Below, piece by piece: positions 23,487-30,584 of a stretch of 32,601 bases of DNA. The notes beneath the pieces are model-generated. The model ran no database searches and was not told where the DNA came from. It was given only the letters and a program-made list of their open reading frames with translations. Positions within the stretch are counted from its first letter, which is position 1. The number at the start of each line of letters is the position of its first letter. The stretch covers positions 1-32,601 of the forward strand of contig JAUWCJ010000015.1 of the NCBI GenBank assembly GCA_030609365.1, written 5' to 3'. Made by a program: the position numbers and the translations under genes. This DNA is from Candidatus Eiseniibacteriota bacterium (GTDB lineage: Bacteria > Joyebacterota > Joyebacteria > Joyebacterales > Joyebacteraceae).

Positions 23487-24518
23487 TTGCCGCTCGAAAG
23501 CCTGCCGGTGTCCGTGGCATTCTTTGTCGTCGGGGCGGCCGCCATATGGTTGGGCGGCAGCCGTCTGCCGGAGACGGGGAACAGCCTCGCGGGGAAGCTC
23601 GGCATAAGCGCCACTGCCATCGGGCTCTTTGTGCTCTCCATCGTCACGTCCCTGCCGGAGCTGTCCGTGACGCTCGCGGCGATGCTGAAAGAGGGCGCGC
23701 CCAACCTCGCCTTCGGGAACATCTTCGGCAGCAACAACTTCAACATCACGAGCATCGTGATTCTCGAGCTGCTGGTAGCCGGCGTGTTCCTTCACAACGT
23801 CGACAGGGCTCGCTACACAAGGACGTGCGTCTACCTGCTCATTCTCACCTGTATCGCCGGCCTGGGAGTGTTCATCGGCCCGCGCATGTCGTCCCCGGTC
23901 CTCCCGGTGCTCCTGTTCAGCGTTCCCATCGTTGCGATCTTCCTGCACGACTCGTTGACCCACCGCAAGGTGCAGGGAAAGAGGACGGCGGATGCGGAAG
24001 CCCGTGACGTGAGCGGCGGCACGGGGGGCGTCGCTCTTCGCTTTCTGCTCCTCTCGGCCGTTGTCGTTGCCGGCGGCTTCATGATCGCAAAGGGCGCCAA
24101 CGGGATCGCGTCGTACGAGTTTCCCGGCGGCATGACCCTGGGCCACACGTTCGTGGGAACGCTCCTGGTCGCGGTCGCCACGTCCATGCCCGAGGTGTCC
24201 GTCGCCTACGCGGCGGTCAAGAGGGCCGGGCTGGAGGACATGGCCATGGGGACGATCCTCGGCAGCAACATGATCAACATTCTCGTCTTTGCGGTCGGTG
24301 CGCCACTGCTGGCATTCAGGTTTTCGCAGTCAGCGTGGGCGGTGATCTCGGTGTCCAACCTTGTGAGTGTTGCGGCGGCGCTCCTGCTGACGCTGTTCGT
24401 CCTGGTTGGGATTCTCAGCCGATCGCACCGCGCCGGGAGAGCGATCGCCAGGTCGATGGTGATCCTCACGGTGCCCGTCTACCTCATCGCGCTCTTCCTC
24501 GTCTACAAGAGCGCGTGA
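23487..24518 (+). CDS. Na+/Ca2+ exchanger family (CaCA) membrane protein
   Basis: The 343-residue membrane protein has the two inverted alpha-repeats of the CaCA family. Alpha-1 has TSLPEL (54-59) and GNIFGSNNFNI (77-87). Alpha-2 has TSMPEVSVA (232-240) and GTILGSNMINI (255-265). A basic, hydrophilic loop (about 155-182) lies between the halves, and about ten helices are visible. It should exchange Ca2+ or another divalent ion against Na+ or H+ at the inner membrane. The start is uncertain. The TTG at 23487 has GAGGA 7 bases upstream and matches the predicted transcript. The GTG at 23508 is the alternative, and no in-frame ATG is near. It is similar in length to YrbG-type exchangers. Confidence 0.85.
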   Translation: MPLESLPVSVAFFVVGAAAIWLGGSRLPETGNSLAGKLGISATAIGLFVLSIVTSLPELSVTLAAMLKEGAPNLAFGNIFGSNNFNITSIVILELLVAGVFLHNVDRARYTRTCVYLLILTCIAGLGVFIGPRMSSPVLPVLLFSVPIVAIFLHDSLTHRKVQGKRTADAEARDVSGGTGGVALRFLLLSAVVVAGGFMIAKGANGIASYEFPGGMTLGHTFVGTLLVAVATSMPEVSVAYAAVKRAGLEDMAMGTILGSNMINILVFAVGAPLLAFRFSQSAWAVISVSNLVSVAAALLLTLFVLVGILSRSHRAGRAIARSMVILTVPVYLIALFLVYKSA

Positions 24519-24600
24519 CGAAGTACCTCGGACGGGAACTGCTCGAGAGGACCGCGCCACGGGACACCGTGGGCGGGAGCCGGACGGAAGGAGAACGGCA

Positions 24601-25596
24601 ATGACGACAGATCGGAACATCGACTACTGGGGAATTATCTCAAGATCCGCCGGTATTACCTGGAACCACAGGTTCCTCTGGCTCTTCGGATTCTTCGCCG
24701 CCTCGGGTGCAGGCGGCGGGAACTCCATGAACTGGAAAAACCATGGAGTCGATGAGATACGGGACTTCTTGATGTCTCACATTGGGATGATGGTGGCCAT
24801 CATCATGGGACTCGTGCTTCTCTGGTTTGCCCTCTTCGTGCTGAACCTCATTTCGAAGGGAGCACTCCTCTCGTGCATCAGCCGCGCTGACGACGGCGAG
24901 TGCATTCGATTCGAGGAAGGATGGCAGGCCGGCATCAGGGCATTCTGGGGCATGCTCGGGATCGCCATCATTGCGTTGATCGTCTTCCTTGTTGTGACGG
25001 CAGTGTGTGTCCTGGCGGTTGTGCTGCCTATGATAGGGGGCGCGGCGGGGATCGCCATCGCGGTCTTCATCGGAGCGGTGCTGTTCATTCCCTACGTCGT
25101 CTTCCTGTTCCTGCTCGCGTTCACCGTGATCTATGCTGAGAGAGAGTACGTGATAGTGGGAGGCGGAGTGACCGACGCGCTGTCCGCCGGGTGGAACCTG
25201 ACGAAGACCTACTTCTGGCAGTCCCTTCTGATGTGGCTCGTATCGTTGGTGTCCTCCGTGGCGTTTATCGTCGGTCTCCTGGTCGTGCTGCTTGCCATAG
25301 CAATGCCCTTCATTCTGATAGGTATCGCGAGTCCGATAGCCGGTCTCATGCTGGGCATTCCCATCGGCCTCATCGTGGTGGTTCTGGCCATCTCGGCATA
25401 CAGCACCTACGACCACTCTTTATGGACGCTCATGTATCGGGACCTCACGAGGACCACCGCGGCCACGCTGCCGGGCGGCTCGCCGCCGGCCGTGGAGCCA
25501 CCTGACCCGGAGCCACCGGCTGCGGAGCCACCGGCCACGGGAACCCCGGCCGACCGATGGGACATACCGGAGAGACGCAGTGACGAAGAAGCCTGA
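24601..25596 (+). CDS. Multi-pass membrane protein of unknown function with proline-rich tail
   Basis: The 331-residue protein has a conserved-looking N-terminus (YWGIISRSAGITWNHRFLWLFGF) and then several long hydrophobic helices between about 58 and 285. A ITWNHRFLWLFG-type start followed by paired helices is seen in uncharacterised bacterial membrane proteins of the glycerophosphodiesterase-membrane-domain/DUF975-like sort, but I cannot name a family. The last about 45 residues are a proline- and glutamate-rich tail with PEPPAAEPPA repeats, probably cytoplasmic. AAGGAG lies 7 bases before ATG 24601. Its end overlaps the murQ start by 17 bases, so it is translated with the recycling genes. 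A link to muropeptide or amino-sugar transport is possible only by position. Confidence 0.7.
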   Translation: MTTDRNIDYWGIISRSAGITWNHRFLWLFGFFAASGAGGGNSMNWKNHGVDEIRDFLMSHIGMMVAIIMGLVLLWFALFVLNLISKGALLSCISRADDGECIRFEEGWQAGIRAFWGMLGIAIIALIVFLVVTAVCVLAVVLPMIGGAAGIAIAVFIGAVLFIPYVVFLFLLAFTVIYAEREYVIVGGGVTDALSAGWNLTKTYFWQSLLMWLVSLVSSVAFIVGLLVVLLAIAMPFILIGIASPIAGLMLGIPIGLIVVVLAISAYSTYDHSLWTLMYRDLTRTTAATLPGGSPPAVEPPDPEPPAAEPPATGTPADRWDIPERRSDEEA

Positions 25597-26536
25597 CGGC
25601 AGGGCGTGGCGGCCGCCGACCCGCGACATGAGTGGCACCGGCTCCGCTCTCACCGAGCAGCGGAATCCAGCCTCCGTGAACATCGATACGATGAGCGCGA
25701 GTGAGCTCGTCGAACTCATCAACACAGAGGACGCGACCGTCGCCGCCGCCGTCGCTTGTGAGAAGGACCGCATCGCGGCTGCCGTCGAGCTCATCGTTGA
25801 ACGGTTGCGGCGAGGGGGGCGGCTCATCTACGTGGGCGCCGGGACGAGCGGTCGCCTGGGCGTGCTGGACGCCTCGGAATGCCCTCCGACGTTCGGCACC
25901 GAGCCGGAGATGATCCAGGGCGTGATTGCCGGCGGCTACGGTGCCCTGGTCCGGGCCAGGGAGGGCGCCGAGGACGATCGGGACGCGGGTGGAACCGATC
26001 TGCGCGAGAGAGATGTCGGCCCGGACGATGTCGTCATGGGCATCGCGACGAGCGGCGGGACGCCCTACGTTCAGGGCGCTCTGGAGGAGGCTGTCCGGTC
26101 GGGCGCGGGAACCGTGTTCCTCTGCTGCACGCCCGTGGAGGAAGGCGCGGTGCCCACCGACGTGACCATCACCCCGCTCACGGGTTCCGAGGTGGTCACC
26201 GGATCGACGCGGATGAAGGCCGGAACGGCCACGAAGCTCGTCCTGAACACCATCACCACCGCGGCGATGGTCCTGCTCGGAAAGACCTACGAGAACCTGA
26301 TGGTCGATCTCGGGGCCACCTGCGAGAAGCTGCGCGACCGGGCCTGCAGGATCCTGGTGGAGACCACCGGTGTCGGATACGAGGCGGCGGCCGCCGTCAT
26401 CACACGAGCGGAAGGCTCCGTCAAGGCGGCGATCGTGATGCAGAAGGCCGGCGTCGGTCTCGAGGAGGCGAACCGCCTGCTCGCCGAGGCCGGCGGATTC
26501 GTCAGAGCGGCGCTGGCACTACGGCCTGAGGAGTAG
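25580..26536 (+). CDS. murQ: N-acetylmuramic acid 6-phosphate etherase MurQ
   Basis: MurQ cleaves the D-lactyl ether of MurNAc-6-phosphate to give GlcNAc-6-phosphate and D-lactate in the cytoplasm. The 318-residue protein shows the family start LTEQRNPASVNIDTMS (24-39), the SIS-domain sugar-phosphate site VGAGTSGRLG (85-94), ASECPPTFG (98-106) with the catalytic glutamate, the EGAEDD acidic motif (128-133), and TGSTRMKAGTATK (207-219). The GTG start at 25580 has GGAGAG upstream and overlaps the previous gene by 17 bases. ATG 25628 is closer to the conserved start but has no ribosome site. It is followed 33 bases later by anmK. Confidence 0.95.
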   Translation: MTKKPDGRAWRPPTRDMSGTGSALTEQRNPASVNIDTMSASELVELINTEDATVAAAVACEKDRIAAAVELIVERLRRGGRLIYVGAGTSGRLGVLDASECPPTFGTEPEMIQGVIAGGYGALVRAREGAEDDRDAGGTDLRERDVGPDDVVMGIATSGGTPYVQGALEEAVRSGAGTVFLCCTPVEEGAVPTDVTITPLTGSEVVTGSTRMKAGTATKLVLNTITTAAMVLLGKTYENLMVDLGATCEKLRDRACRILVETTGVGYEAAAAVITRAEGSVKAAIVMQKAGVGLEEANRLLAEAGGFVRAALALRPEE

Positions 26537-26569
26537 GGGGCCGGGACCGGAATCGCGGCTGGAGGCGGG

Positions 26570-27784
26570 ATGACCCTCGGAGAGAGGCTCCACGAGATAG
26601 CGTCGTTGGACGAGCGCCTGGTCGCAGGTCTTTCGTCCGGGACCTCCTGTGACGGCATAGACGCCGCGCTGGTCAGCATACGCGGGCACGGGGACGACGT
26701 CCGCGTCGAGCTGCTCTCCTTCGTCTGTGTGCCTTTCGCGTTCTCCCTGCGTGAGCGCATCGTCCGTTCGCCCTCGAGCGACGCGCCCGAACTCACGAGA
26801 CTCAACTTCGACATCGGAGAGGCCTTCGCCGCCGCGGCTCTCGAGCTCGCCGCCGGAAGCGGCCGCAGTATCTCCGACCTCCACCTGATAGGTTCCCACG
26901 GCCAGACCGTCTATCACGACCCGCCCTCGGGGGGACGCTCAGGAGCGACTCTGCAGATGGGGGAGGCGGACGTGATCGCTCGCCGGACCGGCGTTCCGAC
27001 GGTCGCGGACTTCCGCACTGCGGATGTCGCCGCCGGTGGCTCGGGCGCTCCACTGGTTCCACTCGTGGACTGGCTGCTCTTCCGCAGGGCAGGGGAGGCG
27101 CAGGTGTTCCTGAACGTCGGTGGCATCGCCAACCTGACCTACGTCACCGAGCGCCTCGAGGACGTACTGGCATTCGACACGGGTCCCGGCAACGCTCTGG
27201 TGGACGAGATAATTCGGACCTCGACCGGCCGGGCCGATGCTATCGACGACGGTGGGCGGCTGGCAATGGGCGGCACGGCCGACTCCCGTGCGGTCGATGC
27301 GTTTCTGGCACATCCGTACTTCGCGGCCGCCCCACCGAAGTCGACGGGCAAGGAGACGTTCGGCCGTGAGGCGGCCGGCAGACTAGCCGAGCTCGTCCAC
27401 CCCGGAAGTGATATCGGAGCGCTGGACAACGACGGGCTCTCCAACCTTCTCGCAACGGCCGTGTCGGTCACCGCCCGCTCGGTTCACGGCGCGTTCGCGT
27501 TTCTGCCGAAAGACGCCGCGCCCACACGCGTTGTCGTGAGCGGCGGGGGTATGAGAAACCGCGCGCTTATGACGGATCTTGCGAGATTGCTCGAACCGTG
27601 TCCTGTTCTGGCGCTGGACGACCCCGCTATGGAGCCGGGGCTGCGAATGGACCCCGACGCCAAAGAGGCCGTGGCTTTCGCCGTGCTTGCCGACCGCGCC
27701 CTGGCTGGCACACCTGGGAATGTCCCGGCGGCGACCGGCGCCTCGGGGCGCGTGGTCCTGGGCAAGATCAGCTCCGGGATGTAG
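26570..27784 (+). CDS. anmK: Anhydro-N-acetylmuramic acid kinase AnmK
   Basis: AnmK opens the 1,6-anhydro ring of anhydroMurNAc with ATP and yields MurNAc-6-phosphate, the MurQ substrate. The 404-residue protein has the phosphate loop SGTSCDGID (23-31; SGTSMDGID in most members), IGSHGQTVYHDPP, LQMGEADVIA, VPTVADFRTADVAAGGSGAPLVP (in two visible blocks), LNVGGIANLT and FDTGPGNALVDE with the catalytic aspartate region, and VVVSGGGMRNRALM near the end. The length is slightly above the usual about 370-390. ATG 26570 follows GGAGG. It lies between murQ and nagZ, forming a complete salvage route. Confidence 0.95.
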   Translation: MTLGERLHEIASLDERLVAGLSSGTSCDGIDAALVSIRGHGDDVRVELLSFVCVPFAFSLRERIVRSPSSDAPELTRLNFDIGEAFAAAALELAAGSGRSISDLHLIGSHGQTVYHDPPSGGRSGATLQMGEADVIARRTGVPTVADFRTADVAAGGSGAPLVPLVDWLLFRRAGEAQVFLNVGGIANLTYVTERLEDVLAFDTGPGNALVDEIIRTSTGRADAIDDGGRLAMGGTADSRAVDAFLAHPYFAAAPPKSTGKETFGREAAGRLAELVHPGSDIGALDNDGLSNLLATAVSVTARSVHGAFAFLPKDAAPTRVVVSGGGMRNRALMTDLARLLEPCPVLALDDPAMEPGLRMDPDAKEAVAFAVLADRALAGTPGNVPAATGASGRVVLGKISSGM

Positions 27785-27871
27785 CCGGAGAGCGGAACGT
27801 GCGGCGGCCCAGCCATCTGCCGTGCGTCGATACCGCTCGACTAGACACCTTCACCACTCCACAGGAGACAC

Positions 27872-29530
27872 ATGGAACTCAGACGGAAGATAGCTCGCCT
27901 CGTGATGAGCAGCATCAGCAACCGTCAGGGCGACGACCTCGCGGAGCAGTACCACCGTCTCAGACGCGAGGTCATCGAACTCGGCGCCGGCGGCTATATC
28001 GTATTCGGCGGCAACGTGGACTCGATGGCCCAGCTGACTCACGAGCTCTCGGACGAGGCAGACCATCCGCTCCTGGTCGCATCCGACCTGGAGCGCGGCC
28101 TCGGCCAGCAGCTCGACGGCGGTACGGTCTTCCCCACGCAGATGGCCGTCGGCGCCACCGGCGTCACCGACCTCGCGTTCGCTCAAGGGTGGGCCACCGC
28201 GCACGAGGCGCTTGCGGCGGGCATCGACCTCGTCTTCTCTCCGGTGGCTGACGTCGCGAGTGAGCCCACGAATCCCATCATCGGCGTGCGCGCGTTCGGG
28301 GGCGACCCGGCCGTGGTCGCGGCCATGACCGCCGCTTTCGTGCGTGGGTGTCAGCAGGCGGGCGCGGCGGCGACAGCGAAGCACTTCCCGGGACACGGCG
28401 ATACGAGACTGGATTCGCACATCGAGCTGCCCTCGGTTGGGGTCGACCGCGCGACGCTTGAGGCGCGGGAGTTCGTGCCCTTCCGTGCTGCCATCGACGC
28501 GGGCGTGCGAGCCGTCATGACCGCGCACGTCGCGTACCCGGCCCTGACGGGCGGGGACGTGCCGGCCACGCTCTCGCGCGCCGTGATGACCGACCTTCTG
28601 CGTAGCGACATGGGATTCGAGGGCGTGCTCGTGACGGACGCGCTTCTGATGGGCGGCATAGCAGAACGATACGGATGCGGCGAGGCGGCCGTCATGGCGA
28701 TCGAGGCGGGCGTTGACATTCTGCTCATGCCTCCGGATGTGGAGGAAGCGATCGGCGCTGTCAGGGAAGCGGTTAGGACGGGACGTATCACCGAAGAGAG
28801 GATTGACCAGTCGCTCCTGCGCATCGATGCGCTCCACGAGTGGCTTGGCGACTACAGAGAGACGGACGACAACCACCTGGAGTTCCCGCCCGAGATAGCC
28901 GGAGCCTTCGGCGACGACGAGCTGCCCGATGACAACCACCGTGTCGGTCTCCACAACGGCCACGATGCCGCCGCCGACCACATCGCGAGGCGCGCCGTCA
29001 CACTGCTGCGAGACGATGCATCACTCGTCCCGCTCAGTGTCCGGGACCTGACCGGCAAGCGCGTCGTGGTCTTCACGCTCAAGGACGCAGACAGAGCGAT
29101 GAATCTCGTGTGGTTCCGCTCGAAGCTTGCGGCCACGCTGCCCGACGTCCAGGAGGTGATCCTGGACGAGCGAGTGACGATGGATGAGCTCGGCCGCATG
29201 ACGGAACTGGCCGCTGCCGCCGACGTGTCGATAGTCGCTGTCTTCGATGACGTCGTGGCGTGGAAGGGGCGGTCGGGGCCTTCGGAGGAGCTTCTGGCCG
29301 CGGCGCGGCGCCTGATAGAAGCGGCCCCGGACGCGATCGTGCTCGCGTTCGCGGGGCCGGAGATCTCAGTGGAGCTTTCAGGGGCGTCCGCCCTGATCTG
29401 CTGCTACGACGGCTCGGAACCGTCGCAGAGGGCGGCGGTGGGGGCGCTCTTCGGGGAGTCCCCCCTGACCGGGCGCCTGCCCGTCGACATTCCACCGCTC
29501 TTCAGAGCAGGGGCCGGCCTCAAGCGTTGA
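27872..29530 (+). CDS. nagZ: Beta-N-acetylhexosaminidase NagZ-like, GH3 family, two-domain
   Basis: This enzyme removes GlcNAc from GlcNAc-anhydroMurNAc or GlcNAc-MurNAc muropeptides. The 552-residue protein carries KHFPGHGDT (170-178) followed by the DSH dyad (181-183) specific to NagZ-type GH3 enzymes, and VTDALLMGG with the nucleophile aspartate at about 256. A second domain (about 365-545) resembles the GH3 C-terminal alpha/beta domain, as in Bacillus-type two-domain NagZ, while Proteobacterial NagZ has only the first. There is no signal peptide, so it acts in the cytoplasm, in line with its kinase and etherase neighbours. ATG 27872 follows AGGAGA. The 87-base gap after anmK shows no promoter or terminator. 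It converges on the next gene with 13 bases between the stops. Confidence 0.9.
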   Translation: MELRRKIARLVMSSISNRQGDDLAEQYHRLRREVIELGAGGYIVFGGNVDSMAQLTHELSDEADHPLLVASDLERGLGQQLDGGTVFPTQMAVGATGVTDLAFAQGWATAHEALAAGIDLVFSPVADVASEPTNPIIGVRAFGGDPAVVAAMTAAFVRGCQQAGAAATAKHFPGHGDTRLDSHIELPSVGVDRATLEAREFVPFRAAIDAGVRAVMTAHVAYPALTGGDVPATLSRAVMTDLLRSDMGFEGVLVTDALLMGGIAERYGCGEAAVMAIEAGVDILLMPPDVEEAIGAVREAVRTGRITEERIDQSLLRIDALHEWLGDYRETDDNHLEFPPEIAGAFGDDELPDDNHRVGLHNGHDAAADHIARRAVTLLRDDASLVPLSVRDLTGKRVVVFTLKDADRAMNLVWFRSKLAATLPDVQEVILDERVTMDELGRMTELAAAADVSIVAVFDDVVAWKGRSGPSEELLAAARRLIEAAPDAIVLAFAGPEISVELSGASALICCYDGSEPSQRAAVGALFGESPLTGRLPVDIPPLFRAGAGLKR

Positions 29531-29543
29531 GCGGGCACTGGTA

Positions 29544-30584
29544 TCAGCTGCCGAGAACCGCCTTGAGGTCGACGTTCTCGCGCACGAGCTTCTCCAGAAG
29601 CTCTATCTTCTCCTTCTCATCCCGCTTCAGCAGGTACTGAGCGTCGTCGATCTGCTTGGCGACCTGGTAGGTGTCGTCCGGCACGAGGAGGAGGGGCACG
29701 CCCAGCTGTCCCGCCTGCGAGATTATGGTCGACGACGGTGAGATGTTGTTCGTGAGAACGATCCCCGCCGTGTCGCCCTCCAGCGACGCCAGGATCATGT
29801 CGCTTCTGTCCCCGCTCGTGATGACGAGCTTCTTCGTCCTGCCGAAGCTGGGGTGCCTGCGGGCGGCGTCGGCCGACATCGCCCCGACGAAGATGTTCTT
29901 GGCCACGGTCGTGAGGCCCACCTCTCCCGCTATGACCTTGGCGAAGAGACACTCCGACAGGAACCCGACCGAAGGATGGGTCAACTCGACCGCGTAGGGG
30001 ATGACTCCCAGCACCTGAACGCCGAGTCCGGCTATGATCGGTGCGTAGGTGGTCTTGAAATCCTCTACGTCGTACGCGCGGTTGACGATGACGCCGGCGA
30101 ACGAGACGCCATCGAGATTGAGGTGGTTCTTCACGAACGTGATGTCGTCCAGGATGGTCCTCTCGTCACCTCCCGTCACTATCACCAGAGAGGCGCCCGT
30201 GTATCTGGCCAGCGAAATGGGATCGAGATTGACGGAGATGCCGTAACCCAGGTCTCTTCCGGCCTCGATGAACACGATGTCCCGGTCCTTCTCGATGTGC
30301 TACAAGAGCTCCGCGAGCTTCTTCTTCGTTTCGGCCTCGTCGTACATGAACCTGAGCTTGGAGTGGTCGAACCCCAGGCTGATGTCCTCGGGGTTCTCGC
30401 CCAGATCGAAGATGTTCGCGATGAGCGCTGAATCGTAATCCCAGAGCCGCTTCTTCTTGTAGAGAAGCCGGTCGCCGAACGGCTTCATGTAACCGAACGG
30501 CCTGCCCAGGGCACCACCCAGACCGACTATGACACTGGTCTTCCCGGCCCCCTCACGCATCGATGCAAATACCAGCCTACGCAT
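29544..30584 (-). pseudogene. BioD-like P-loop/DRTGG protein (phosphotransacetylase N-domain type), interrupted by amber codon
   Basis: Read through, this frame gives 346 codons. It has a dethiobiotin-synthetase-like P-loop domain (EGAGKT at 11-16; VFIEAGRDL near 104; LVIVTGGDERT; GVIVNR) followed by a DRTGG domain (about 210-330; ITSGDRSDMILASL, GIVLTNN, PLLLVPDDTYQVAKQID). Both domains are those found in front of the catalytic part of long phosphotransacetylases, here as a stand-alone protein. Codon 95 is TAG (30300-30302), in the same frame as both flanks, with no frameshift. The product as written is thus a 94-residue fragment. ATG 30584 has GGAGG upstream and overlaps the synthetase gene by 8 bases. 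It may be a recent mutation, an assembly error or, less likely, readthrough. A regulatory role in acetyl-CoA metabolism is inferred from its partner. Confidence 0.8.
30300..30302 (-). other. In-frame amber codon inside the BioD/DRTGG gene
   Basis: On the minus strand the codons read GAG CTC TTG TAG CAC ATC GAG. The protein pattern continues unbroken on both sides (AELL, then HIEKDRDIVFIE). A single base change from CAG, GAG, AAG, TAC or TAT would restore a full-length protein. TAG is also used as an ordinary stop elsewhere in the window (for example 400-402 and 4936-4938), so a global code change is not supported. Confidence 0.85.
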
